NCBI GenBank assembly: GCA_035378985.1
Contig: DAOSUR010000011.1
Location: forward strand, 52,603-116,602
Origin: Anaerohalosphaeraceae bacterium
Lineage (GTDB): Bacteria > Planctomycetota > Phycisphaerae > Sedimentisphaerales > Anaerohalosphaeraceae
Direction of reading: 5' to 3'
DNA length: 64,000 nucleotides
Under the pieces are notes generated by a model, which did no database searches, was not told where the DNA came from, and was given only the letters and a program-made list of their open reading frames with translations. Below are positions 7,736 through 16,900 of the stretch, piece after piece (within the stretch, counting starts at the first letter, position 1; every line of letters begins with the position of its first letter). The position numbers and the translations under genes are program-made.

Positions 7736-8433
7736 TGCAGGAGCTGTTCGCCCAGCTGACCCGTGCCGTAGAAGGCGCCGGATGGATTGCCGTATTTGCT
7801 TCCTTCATCTGGGGCGTACTGAGCATCCTGCTAAGCCCCTGCCATCTGGCCAGCATTCCGCTGATTGTAGGGTTTATCGACGAACAGGGACGGATTTCCG
7901 CCCGACGGGCCTTCTGGATTTCGCTGCTGTTTTCCGTCGGGATTCTGACAACGATTGCGGCGATTGGGGCCCTGACCGCCGCTGCCGGACGAATGATGGG
8001 CGATGTCGGCAAATACGGAAACTATTTTGTTGCACTCATCTTTTTCGCCGTAGGGCTGCATCTTGTAGAGGTCATTCCAATGCCCTGGTCCGGACCGGGA
8101 CAGGTGAACACACGACGCAAAGGACTTTTGGCGGCCTTCTTTCTCGGACTGATTTTCGGCATCGCGCTGGGGCCGTGCACGTTTGCCTATATGGCCCCGA
8201 TGCTTGCCGTGACCTTCAAACTGGCCTCTGCCCATACGGTTTACGGCATTTTTCTGCTGCTGATGTACGGCATCGGTCACTGCTCCGTCATCGTCCTGGC
8301 GGGCACCTTTACCGAGGCGGTTCAGCGGTATCTGAACTGGAATGAACAATCCAGGGGAGCCGTCCGATTAAAGAAAATCTGCGGCGTTCTGGTCCTGCTG
8401 GCCGGACTGTGGCTGATTTACACCGCCCCGTGA
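7735..8433 (+). CDS. ccdA: CcdA/DsbD-type transmembrane electron carrier
   Basis: Polytopic inner-membrane protein of 232 residues with about six hydrophobic segments. The two family cysteines sit in LLSPCHLASIPLIVGF (first segment) and LGPCTFAYMAPML (fourth segment), the pair that moves electrons from cytoplasmic thioredoxin to periplasmic acceptors. Its partners are presumably the two anchored thioredoxins just upstream. It is the last gene of block 1; the second arsR promoter begins about 85 nt later. Confidence 0.9.
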   Translation: MQELFAQLTRAVEGAGWIAVFASFIWGVLSILLSPCHLASIPLIVGFIDEQGRISARRAFWISLLFSVGILTTIAAIGALTAAAGRMMGDVGKYGNYFVALIFFAVGLHLVEVIPMPWSGPGQVNTRRKGLLAAFFLGLIFGIALGPCTFAYMAPMLAVTFKLASAHTVYGIFLLLMYGIGHCSVIVLAGTFTEAVQRYLNWNEQSRGAVRLKKICGVLVLLAGLWLIYTAP

Positions 8434-8517
8434 AACCGAAGGGTTTTGAATACCCAAAACGGCAGAAAAACAGAATCCGAAAAATTTTTTCTTTTCAGAA
8501 GAAAACCGCCGCGCTAT

Positions 8518-8539
8518 TATATGCGTATATGTGCATATA
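8518..8539 (+). promoter_or_regulatory. Operator-like palindrome before the second arsR
   Basis: Perfect inverted repeat TATATGC (8518-8524) / GCATATA (8533-8539) with an 8-nt AT-rich centre, 16 nt before the arsR start codon. It is a likely ArsR binding site overlapping the promoter or start region. Confidence 0.55.
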
Positions 8540-8554
8540 TACAGAAAGAGGCAT

Positions 8555-8923
8555 ATGGAAAAAGAAGCGGCCTATTTAAAAGGTCTGTCGGACCCGATTC
8601 GCCTGCGGCTGGCGGTGATGCTGGCGGTCCGCGGAGAGCTGTGCGTGTGCGTGCTCGCCGAAGCCCTGCGCCAGCCCCAGTACAAAATCTCCAGACATCT
8701 GAGCATCCTGCGCCGTGAGGGAATCGTCGAAGTTCGGCGGCAGGGCACATGGATGTATTACCGTCTGCGTCCGCCCGCCTGTCCTGTTGAACAATCCCTT
8801 CAGCACTGCCTGGCGGACTGCTTCCGGAGCCATCCGACGGTCCGGCAGGACCTTCAGCGCCTCGGCCGGGCCCGATGCGGTCCCAAAACATCCGGAAAAC
8901 CTGGAAGGAAACAACGGTCATGA
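8555..8923 (+). CDS. arsR: ArsR-family arsenic-responsive repressor (block 2)
   Basis: Winged-helix repressor of 122 residues: GLSDPIRLRLAVML, then the inducer site GELCVCVLAEAL with the CVC pair typical of As(III)-sensing ArsR, recognition helix QYKISRHLSILRREGIV and wing RQGTWMYYRL. The ATG at 8555 has AGAAAGAGG five nt upstream; an earlier in-frame start lies inside the operator and is rejected. The stop overlaps the arsC start (ATGA). It controls block 2 and, through similar palindromes, possibly block 1. Confidence 0.9.
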   Translation: MEKEAAYLKGLSDPIRLRLAVMLAVRGELCVCVLAEALRQPQYKISRHLSILRREGIVEVRRQGTWMYYRLRPPACPVEQSLQHCLADCFRSHPTVRQDLQRLGRARCGPKTSGKPGRKQRS

Positions 8924-9375
8924 CGGAAGATGAAAAAAAACTTCGCATTCTTTTTCTTTGTACAGGCAACTCCTGCCGAAGCCAGATGGCCGAGGGCTGG
9001 GCCCGTCATCTTAAAGGCGGCTGCGTGGAGCCCTATTCGGCGGGCATCGAAACACACGGCTTAAACCCGCTGGCCGTCCGCGTGATGGCCGAAGCGGGCG
9101 TGGACATCTCCGCCCATCGCTCCAAGCACCTCGACGAGGTCCGCCATATCCCCTTTGATTACGTCATCACCGTCTGCGACCATGCCCGCGAAAGCTGTCC
9201 GCTCTTTCCCGGCAAAACCAAAATCCTGCACGTCGGGTTTGAAGATCCGCCGCGCCTGGCCAAAGCCGCCAAAACGGAGGAAGAAGCCCTGAACTGCTAC
9301 CGCCGCGTGCGCGACCAAATCCGCGCCTTTGTGGAACAGATTCCCGATATCCTCACAAAGGGAGGAAGTCAATGA
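8920..9375 (+). CDS. arsC: Arsenate reductase, thioredoxin-coupled (LMW-phosphatase fold)
   Basis: Reduces arsenate to arsenite using a cysteine relay. 151 residues. The anion-binding loop CTGNSCRSQMAEGW carries the nucleophilic Cys and the Arg of CX5R. VCDHARESCPLFPG supplies the second and third cysteines seven residues apart, as in Bacillus subtilis ArsC. GFEDPPRLAK carries the general-acid Asp. Start and stop overlap both neighbours by four bases, so arsR-arsC-arsC2 is translationally coupled. The island encodes several thioredoxins that could regenerate it. Confidence 0.93.
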   Translation: MTEDEKKLRILFLCTGNSCRSQMAEGWARHLKGGCVEPYSAGIETHGLNPLAVRVMAEAGVDISAHRSKHLDEVRHIPFDYVITVCDHARESCPLFPGKTKILHVGFEDPPRLAKAAKTEEEALNCYRRVRDQIRAFVEQIPDILTKGGSQ

Positions 9376-9812
9376 AGAAAGAACGTGTGCTGTTTTTCTG
9401 CAAACACAATTCCTGCCGGAGTCAGATGGCCGAGGCATATCTAAAGAAACTGGCCGCCGACCGCTTTGAGGTCTTCAGCGCCGGCCTGTTCCCGGAAATG
9501 ATTCATCCGCTGGTTGAGGTTGTGATGCTGGAGGACGGCGTGAGCATCCGCGGCCAGACCGCCAAGAGCATCGACCTGTATCTGGGCAAACAGCCGCTGG
9601 ATCATATCATTATCGTCTGTCAGGAAGGCGAGGCCGAGTGCCCCCGGCTGTATCCCTTTGCCCTGCATGTCGAGCGCTGGCCGCTTCCCGACCCAGCGAG
9701 CGTTCAGGGCGACAGGGAAACCATTCTGGCCGCCTTCCGTCAAACCAGAGATGCCGTCAAAGAACGCGTAAAAGACTGGCTGAAAAAGAAAACGGAACCG
9801 CAGGGAAAATGA
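9372..9812 (+). CDS. arsC: Second LMW-phosphatase-fold arsenate reductase homologue
   Basis: 146 residues, overlapping the first arsC by four bases. The loop CKHNSCRSQMAEAYL keeps CX5R, IIVCQEGEAECPRLYP keeps the distal cysteine pair at the same seven-residue spacing, and LPDPASVQGD carries the Asp-Pro. The redox triad is therefore complete, but the loop sequence (KH for TG) and the VERWPLPDP region place it in a different subgroup from its neighbour. It may be a second reductase with different substrate range. It is not a simple recent duplicate, since identity appears confined to motifs. Confidence 0.85.
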   Translation: MKKERVLFFCKHNSCRSQMAEAYLKKLAADRFEVFSAGLFPEMIHPLVEVVMLEDGVSIRGQTAKSIDLYLGKQPLDHIIIVCQEGEAECPRLYPFALHVERWPLPDPASVQGDRETILAAFRQTRDAVKERVKDWLKKKTEPQGK

Positions 9813-9820
9813 GGTTTGCT

Positions 9821-10660
9821 ATGGCGGAGCCTTCCAAAGAAACCATCCGACAAACCGTTCGGCAGGAGTATTCCAAAATTGCTCAGAGGAAGTCTTCCTG
9901 CTGCTGCGGCTGCACTCCTTCCGCTCAGCTGGCACAAAATCTTGGCTATTCGAGCGATGAACTGGCCCTTTTGCCGGACGGAGCCAACCTCGGGCTGTCC
10001 TGCGGCAATCCGACGGCGCTGGCAGACCTGAAACCCGGACAGGTTGTACTGGACTTGGGCAGCGGCGGCGGAATCGATGTCTTCATCGCCGCCTGCAAAG
10101 TCGGCCCGGCCGGACGAGCCGTCGGGGTGGATATGACCCCGGACATGGTCAGCCGGGCCCGGGCCTCTATTGCCGTCTTCACACAAAAAACCGGACTGTC
10201 CAATGTGGAGTTTCGACTCGGAGAAATTGAACACCTGCCCGTCGCCGACGGCACCATTGACGTGGTCATCTCCAACTGCGTTATCAATCTTTCCCCCGAC
10301 AAACAGCAGGTCTGGAATGAAATCGCCCGGGTTCTCAAGCCCGGCGGCAAGGCCTGCATCTCCGACCTGGCCCTCCGAAAACCGCTGCCGGAAAACATTG
10401 CCCGCTCGGCCGCCGCACTGGTCAGCTGTGTTGCCGGAGCTGTTCCGGTCGAACAAACCCTTCAAATGGCCCAACAGGCCGGCCTGTGCAGTCTGAAGAT
10501 AGAAGAACATCCCTACAGCATCGAGCTGGCAGCCGACTGCAATGACCCGCTGTATCGGCAGGTCAAAGAATCCCTGCCGCCGGGGGCCAAACTAAGCGAC
10601 TATGTCATCAGCATCAATCTGACGGCCTTCAAACCTGAAAGAAAAGAGGTCTTACAATGA
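9821..10660 (+). CDS. arsM: Arsenite S-adenosylmethionine methyltransferase
   Basis: Methylates As(III) using SAM. 279 residues. N-terminal helix with RKSSCCCGC; SAM-binding motif VLDLGSGGGIDVF; LSCGNPTALADLKPG just before it carries the conserved cysteine; ISNCVINLSPDK holds the second and AALVSCVAGAVP the third of the As(III)-binding cysteines. These match the ArsM pattern. The ATG at 9821 has GAGG six nt upstream; an ATG at 9809 overlapping the previous stop is an alternative. The product, methylarsenite, is more toxic, so an exporter such as the block-1 permease would make sense. Confidence 0.92.
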   Translation: MAEPSKETIRQTVRQEYSKIAQRKSSCCCGCTPSAQLAQNLGYSSDELALLPDGANLGLSCGNPTALADLKPGQVVLDLGSGGGIDVFIAACKVGPAGRAVGVDMTPDMVSRARASIAVFTQKTGLSNVEFRLGEIEHLPVADGTIDVVISNCVINLSPDKQQVWNEIARVLKPGGKACISDLALRKPLPENIARSAAALVSCVAGAVPVEQTLQMAQQAGLCSLKIEEHPYSIELAADCNDPLYRQVKESLPPGAKLSDYVISINLTAFKPERKEVLQ

Positions 10661-11859
10661 ACCAGGAGCCGATGATTCAGAAACCGCAAAAGGGACTCAG
10701 CATCTTCGAGAAATATCTGACCGTGTGGGTGATTCTCTGTATTGCCGGCGGGATTGGGCTGGGCAAACTGGCCCCCGGTCTGGCCAAAACCCTGGACGGA
10801 ATGGCCGTATATGTCAATCAGGCGCCGGTCATCTCCATCCCGATTGCCGTGTGCCTGTTTTTTATGATGTACCCGATCATGGTCAAGATTGACTTTGCGG
10901 AAGTCCTCCAGGCCGGCAAGAGCATCAAACCCGTCGCCCTGACTCTCTTCGTGAACTGGGCGATTAAGCCGTTCACCATGTACGCCATCGCCCTGTTTTT
11001 TTTAGGCACGCTTTTTTACGGCTTCATCGGTCCGGACGCCGTGGACTTTGTCAAGATGCCCTTCGGGCTGGATTTGCCCGTCGGCGCTTCCTACGGCGTC
11101 GGCACCGTCGTGCTCGAAAACGGCGTCAAGATGCTTCAGGTTCCGCTGTGGCGCAGCTACCTGGCCGGCTGCATCCTGCTGGGCATCGCCCCCTGCACCG
11201 CAATGGTGCTGGTCTGGGGCTATCTGGCCAAGGGCAATGACGGGCATACGCTGGTGATGGTGGCGATTAATTCGCTGACGATGCTGGTTCTGTACGGCCC
11301 GCTGGGCGGCTTCCTCTTGGGCGTCGGCAAGCTGCCGGTTCCCTGGCAGGCCCTGCTGCTGTCCATCGCCGTTTATGTCGCTCTGCCGCTGGCCGCCGGA
11401 TTCTTTTCCCGCCGGTGGATTCTGGCCCGCAAGGGTCCCGAATGGTTCGAAACAAAATTCCTGCATATCCTCACGCCGATTACCATCGTCGCTTTGCTGC
11501 TGACGCTGGTGCTGCTGTTTTCCTTCAAGGGCGAAACGATTCTGAACAATCCCCTGACGATTCTGTGGATTGCCGTCCCGCTGTTTATCCAGACCTGTCT
11601 GATTTTTGCGGCGGCCTATGTGCTGGCGCGTTGGCTGAACCTGAATTATACGGATGCGGCGCCGTCGGCGATGATTGGGGCCAGCAATCATTTCGAAGTG
11701 GCGATTGCCACGGCGACGATGCTTTTCGGCCTGTCCTCCGGCGCGGCACTGGCCACGGTGGTCGGCGTGCTTATTGAAGTGCCGGTGATGCTGATGCTGG
11801 TCAAAATCTGCCTGAAAACGCAGCACTGGTTCCGGCCCGCCGTCGTAGAAACCCGTTAG
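10657..11859 (+). CDS. acr3: ACR3-family arsenite efflux permease
   Basis: Inner-membrane arsenite exporter of the BART superfamily, 400 residues, about ten hydrophobic segments. Family blocks seen: FFMMYPIMVKIDFAEV, LFVNWAIKPFTMYAIA, the catalytic cysteine segment LLGIAPCTAMVLVWGYLAKG, and IGASNHFEVAIATA near the C-terminus. It overlaps arsM by four bases. Extrudes the arsenite produced by the two ArsC proteins. Length and motifs are those of intact ACR3 proteins. Confidence 0.95.
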   Translation: MNQEPMIQKPQKGLSIFEKYLTVWVILCIAGGIGLGKLAPGLAKTLDGMAVYVNQAPVISIPIAVCLFFMMYPIMVKIDFAEVLQAGKSIKPVALTLFVNWAIKPFTMYAIALFFLGTLFYGFIGPDAVDFVKMPFGLDLPVGASYGVGTVVLENGVKMLQVPLWRSYLAGCILLGIAPCTAMVLVWGYLAKGNDGHTLVMVAINSLTMLVLYGPLGGFLLGVGKLPVPWQALLLSIAVYVALPLAAGFFSRRWILARKGPEWFETKFLHILTPITIVALLLTLVLLFSFKGETILNNPLTILWIAVPLFIQTCLIFAAAYVLARWLNLNYTDAAPSAMIGASNHFEVAIATATMLFGLSSGAALATVVGVLIEVPVMLMLVKICLKTQHWFRPAVVETR

Positions 11860-11875
11860 AAAGGAAACGGAACCG

Positions 11876-12289
11876 ATGAAGCAGAAAAACTCTGTGTGGC
11901 TGGTGGTTGCGGCGGCGCTGGTGCTGCTGCTGATTGTCCAGTTTATCCAGACCCGCCGCTATGAGGCCCAGACTGAGAATTTTCCGGATGACTCCATCGT
12001 CGGACAGGGCAGGCCTGTGCTTGTGCAGATTACCTCGGCCTCCTGCATTTACTGCCGGCGGATGATGCCAACCCTGACGGAGCTGGCCCGGACACACGCC
12101 ACGCACTTTGCGATTGCACTGGTTTCCCTGGACCGGCAGCCCCAGGCAGGCCGAAAATACGAGGTGCAGGCCCTTCCGATGCAGATTTTTTACGATGCAC
12201 AGGGAAAGGAGCTGTCCCGTCACGTCGGTGCGATGAGCCGCGAGGAAATCCTGCAGCAGTGGCGTCAGGCGGGGCTGGAGATTCCGTAG
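11876..12289 (+). CDS. Membrane-anchored thioredoxin-like protein (end of ars island)
   Basis: 137 residues: N-terminal membrane anchor (VWLVVAAALVLLLIVQFI), then a thioredoxin domain with CIYCRRMMPTL as active site and LPMQIFYDAQGKELSRHVG as the cis-Pro region. It lies 16 nt after acr3 with an AGAAAGGAAACGGA ribosome site and closes block 2. It is the fourth thioredoxin-fold protein of the island and resembles the two anchored ones of block 1. Likely receives electrons from CcdA; the target is unknown. Confidence 0.85.
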   Translation: MKQKNSVWLVVAAALVLLLIVQFIQTRRYEAQTENFPDDSIVGQGRPVLVQITSASCIYCRRMMPTLTELARTHATHFAIALVSLDRQPQAGRKYEVQALPMQIFYDAQGKELSRHVGAMSREEILQQWRQAGLEIP

Positions 12290-12295
12290 CGCAGT

Positions 12296-13222
12296 TTATT
12301 CCCGCCGCTGCTGCTGGCGCAGGTAATCCACAGGCGCCCGGTCATCCGTCAGCACCCGCGCCTGCGGGTCCGGCTTCAAATCCGGACGAAAGCAGCGGGC
12401 AACAGCCGGAAGACTGAACGCAAACTTGTGCTTGTCCTGCAGCATTCGGGCCCGCTCCAGAAACGCCGGCCCCTGCGGCACCTGCACCTGAGCCCCCGGC
12501 GAAATCAGAATCGCATTGCCGCTGGTTCGTCCCAGAAAGACATCGCACCGGTCAAACACCTTCAAAAACGTCACCCACTCTGCGTCAAACAGCTGATTAT
12601 CATAGAACACATTGGCCGCAACGACCCCCGTCGGCGACAGGACCCCCTTGACCTCCTCCAGAAATTCGCGGGTCATCAGATGAAACGGAATATAATCGCC
12701 GTTGAAGGCGTCCAGCACGATGATGTCATACTGCGTGGGATTGGGGCGGCGGAGCCGCTTTTTAATAAACATCCGCCCGTCATCCACATAGACTTTCATT
12801 TTGTCATCTTCCGCAAAGGCAAAAAACTCTTTGGCCAGCGGCGGGATGGCCTCGTCAATTTCCACGACATCAATTTGGGCCTGCGGAAAATAGAAACGAA
12901 AATCGCGCGGAATCACCCCTCCGCCCAGTCCGAGCACCAGAATGGAATTGGGCTCCGGCACATAAAGAAGCGAGGCATAAATCAGTTTGGTATATTCAAG
13001 CTGATGATTCCGCAGATTTTCCAAATCGACCTGCGTCTGAATCGGCACGGCGGCCCGCCGCCCAAACCGCAGCGTTACCACAGAATCTTTCTGATAAACG
13101 AAGATCGTATTGTACAGCGACTCTCTGCGGGCTGCCAGACGGCCCCATTCCTCCGGAGCCGCCGCAGACAGCACGGAAATAACCAGAAAAACATACAGAG
13201 AACCCCACCGTTCTTTAAGCAT
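12296..13222 (-). CDS. Spermidine-synthase-like methyltransferase-fold protein
   Basis: 308 residues. An N-terminal hydrophobic segment precedes a polyamine-synthase-like Rossmann domain: ESLYNTIFVYQKD, ILVLGLGGGVIPRDF, VEIDEAIPPLAKEFF, DDGRMFIKK and YDIIVLDAFNGDYIPFHLMT. Together with the upstream membrane gene it equals the common fused MFS/spermidine-synthase-like protein, here split in two. The aminopropyl-transfer residues cannot be confirmed by eye, and many such proteins are not polyamine enzymes. The ATG at 13222 has GGAGG upstream, located inside the end of the membrane gene. Convergent with the ars island, 6 nt apart. Confidence 0.75.
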   Translation of the reverse strand: MLKERWGSLYVFLVISVLSAAAPEEWGRLAARRESLYNTIFVYQKDSVVTLRFGRRAAVPIQTQVDLENLRNHQLEYTKLIYASLLYVPEPNSILVLGLGGGVIPRDFRFYFPQAQIDVVEIDEAIPPLAKEFFAFAEDDKMKVYVDDGRMFIKKRLRRPNPTQYDIIVLDAFNGDYIPFHLMTREFLEEVKGVLSPTGVVAANVFYDNQLFDAEWVTFLKVFDRCDVFLGRTSGNAILISPGAQVQVPQGPAFLERARMLQDKHKFAFSLPAVARCFRPDLKPDPQARVLTDDRAPVDYLRQQQRRE

Positions 13223-13874
13223 TTTGTTTCCTCCGCACCAGCGCCGTGACAAGCACGACCATTCCTAATAGGGCCAGAATCAGGCCGGAAATCGACAGTA
13301 CCAGACGCATCGAATACAGAATCAGATAAAATGCCGTCACGACGCAGCCCGCAAAACTGGCAATTGTCGAAAGGGCCATCACCAGACCGGCACTGACTCC
13401 CGCCTCTTCCGGCCGCTGTGTCAGCCAGCGGACTACCGTCGGCGAGACCGTTCCCAGAAAGGTCGTCGGCACGGCAAACAGCACCAGCGCCGCCAGCAGC
13501 GAACCCCATTTTTCATCCAGCCCCCAATCGAAAATCCTGTCGCACACCGGACCGGTAAAAAAAGGCAGAACGGCCGTCCAGACGCCCGCCAGCAGGATAA
13601 ATACCCCCAGCAGAATGCCGCTGTTTTTTAGAGCCGACAGGCGTCCCCCCAGCAGATACCCCACGGACAAGCTCAGCAGAAAGGTTCCGATGACGCTGCC
13701 GGTGACTACATAGACTGCACTGCCGAAATAGGGGGCCAGCATCCGCACCCCCAGAATCTCCAGCTCCATCACGAACCAGCCGCACAGACAGGCGACCAGG
13801 ACGGCCGCCGCCGTGCGAACCTTGCTGTTTCTATCAGAATTCAATTCCGCTTCTTTCACCGATTCACGAAACAC
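13215..13874 (-). CDS. Membrane half of a split MFS/spermidine-synthase-like system
   Basis: 219 residues, about six hydrophobic segments (GWFVMELEILGVRMLAPYFG, YVVTGSVIGTFLLSLSVGYLLGG and others), matching the N-terminal membrane domain of fused MFS/spermidine-synthase proteins. No ATG is available near the N-terminus; the GTG at 13872-13874 is the most upstream start, with GGAAAC nearby. It overlaps the next gene by eight bases, consistent with a split fusion working as one unit. The transport function is unproven. Confidence 0.65.
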   Translation of the reverse strand: MFRESVKEAELNSDRNSKVRTAAAVLVACLCGWFVMELEILGVRMLAPYFGSAVYVVTGSVIGTFLLSLSVGYLLGGRLSALKNSGILLGVFILLAGVWTAVLPFFTGPVCDRIFDWGLDEKWGSLLAALVLFAVPTTFLGTVSPTVVRWLTQRPEEAGVSAGLVMALSTIASFAGCVVTAFYLILYSMRLVLSISGLILALLGMVVLVTALVRRKQNA

Positions 13875-13955
13875 TGATGCGTTTCCGCCGCTATTATAGT
13901 CTGCCCCGCACAGTTACGCCGCAGGAAACATTGCATTTTCCCGAAAATTCCGCAA

Positions 13956-16900
13956 TTACTCCACGGCATCCGGTGTGAAAACAGCAAATCCCCGCCGCTG
14001 CAGAAATTGGACGATATCCTCCACTATTACATACAGACAGGGCACCAGAATCAGCGTCACCACCGTGGAAAAGAGAATCCCAAAGCCCAGCGAGATGGCC
14101 ATCGGAATCATAAAGCGGGCCTGACGGGAGGTTTCAAAAATCATCGGCGCCAGCCCGCCAAAGGTCGTCAGCGTGGTGAGCATCACAGGACGGAAGCGGC
14201 GGACAGCCGCCTGATGCATCGCCTCAAACGCCGAAACGGCGGGGTTCTCCTGTCGGAGCCGATTGGCATAGTCAATCAAAACAAGCGAATCATTCACCAC
14301 CACCCCGGACAGCGCCACAATCCCCATCATACTCATCACCGACAGCTCGTAGCCCATCATCAAATGCCCCAGAACCGCCCCGACAATCCCAAAGGGAATG
14401 GCCACCATAATAATCAGCGGCTGAATATAACTGCGAAACGGAACCGCCAGCATCGCATAAATCGCCGCCAGCGCCCCCAGAAATCCTTTCCAGAGCGACT
14501 GCATGCTCTCCGCCCAATCCGCCTGACGGCCCTCCCAGGCGTACGAAAGTCCCGGAAAATCGTATTGAAGTTTCGGAAGAATCTCCTGAATCAGCGTCTC
14601 TTTGACCTGATTGGTTTGACCGATTGGTTCCACATTGGCCGTCACCGTTACGGTGCGGCGCCCGTTCCGCCGATTGATGCTCGTATACGAGCGTCCCCGC
14701 TCCAGCCGGGCGGCCTGACGGAGAGGAATCTCCGTGCCGGACGGCGTGCGAATCAGCAGCTCCTCCACATTGTACTCGCTGAGCCGCTGTTCCGGCGGAA
14801 ACTTCACCCGCACCCGGATTTCATTCCGTCCCCGCTGCTGGCGCAGGGCTTCGGCTCCGTAAAAGGCATTGCGAATCTGCCGGGCAATTTCCCGAACGGT
14901 CAGACCGACGCTCTGCCCTTCCGGGGTGATGCGGAAATTCAGCTGCTGCTTGCCGGGCGTGTATCCGTCATTGATATCCTTGACATTGGGGAAATCCGCC
15001 AGAAGCGCCGCCAGCTTTTCGCTGGCCTGGTCAAGAACCCGGATATCGCGATGGCTCAATTCAATCGTCAAAGCCGCTCCCGAGCCCGGACCGCCGCGGT
15101 CGGCCTCAAAAAGAATGGATTCCAGACCCGGAATCGGCCCGACCCTCTCCCGCCACAGCTGCGTCACGCGGGTCGTACTGATCGGCCGCACATCCGGGTC
15201 GGTCAAAAAGATGCGAACATCAATCGTATCCTCATCAATCACCGCAAAGACTCCCTTGCTCAGACGCTCTCCTCCGTTCTCTTCGACAATCTTCCGGGCC
15301 GCTTCGACCAGCCGATTGCAGACAGCTGTCACTTTCTCCTGAGAACTCCCGAAGGGAAGCGTCGCCTGAACGGAGGCGTAATCGGATTCCACTCGAGGCA
15401 TCAGAATCATCCCGATTCGTCCGCTCAGAACGATTCCCAAAACTATCAGAAAAACGGTGAACCCGACTGCGGCGGTCAGATATCGTATCCGGACGCAGCG
15501 ATCGATGAACGGCGCAATCACCCTTTCCACAAACCGTTCAAATTCCCGGCTGAAGGCCTGCTGGCGCCCGTGGAGAAAAACCGCCAGAGGACGACGGCTT
15601 CGCGGACGGGCGTGTGCCAGATGCGTTGGAAGAATCAGCGTGCTTTCAATCCAGGAAATCGTGAAAACCGTAATCACCACCAGCGGAACGGTCTTCCAGA
15701 TTTTGCCCATAATGCCGGGGATAAAATAAAGGGGCACAAAAGCAACCAGATTCGTCAGAATGCTGAAACTGACGGGCATCGCGACATCCCGTGCCCCCTG
15801 AACCGCCGCCCGAAAGAAACTCATTCCCCGATTGCGGTACTCATAAATATTCTCGCCGACCACAATCGCATCATCCACCACAATACCCAGTGCAATGATA
15901 TAGGCAAACATCGAGACCATATTGATGGTCACATCCAGACTCGGCAAAAACAGGAACGACCCGAGGAAGGAAATCGGAATCCCCAGCGTCACCCACAGGG
16001 CCAGTTTGATTTCCAAAAACAGCCCCAGCAGAACAATCACCAGAATCAGCCCGTAAAAGGCGTTTTTCAAAAGCAGAGTCAGCCGCTGCCGGTACACATC
16101 CGCACGGTCCTGCGTAATGACCCAATGCACCCCCTCCGGCAGCTGCGGTTCCAGCCGCTTCATCGCCCGCTGAACGGCCTCGGAGATGCCGATGGGAGTC
16201 TGGTCCCCCACCCGATAAACACTAATCCCCACCGCACGTTTGCCGTTAAAAAAGGCCATCCGGTCCACATCGGCAAAATCATCCCGCACTTCGGCGATAT
16301 CCTCCAGCCGGATGACGGTCCCGGAAGCGGTGGTCAGAATGGGAATGCGGGCAAATTCCCTCGCCCACTGCCGCCGCTCCGTTACACGAAGCAGCACTTC
16401 CCCGGCCCGGGTTTCCACATGCCCGCCGGGAAGTTCCAGGGCCGTGGCGCGAATGCGGTCGGCCACCTCCTGAAGTGTCAGACCGTACGCCCGAAGCGTC
16501 TCCTGCGGAATCAAAACCTGCAGTTCATAATCGCGGGCTCCGGCCAGGTCCACCTGCGTAATCCCCGGCTCCTGCAGAAGCCCGTCGCGGATTTCCTCCG
16601 CAAGCTCCCGGAGGACCCACTCCGAAACATCCCCGTAAATCTGCAGCTCCACAATCTGCTGCCGCCGCATCGCCAGCGACACTTCCGGACGTTCCGCATC
16701 CTCCGGAAACGTCGTAATCCGGTCGATTTCCTGTTTGATATCCTGATAAACCCGCTGCCGGTCGAATCCCTCAATAATTTCCGCCGTGACCGTTCCGAAT
16801 CCTTCCGAGGCAACCGCGGTAATCTCCTTGATGCCCTCCAGACCCCGAATCGCCTCCTCCACAGCCAGAATAATGCCCTGCTCGACTTCCTTCGGACTGG

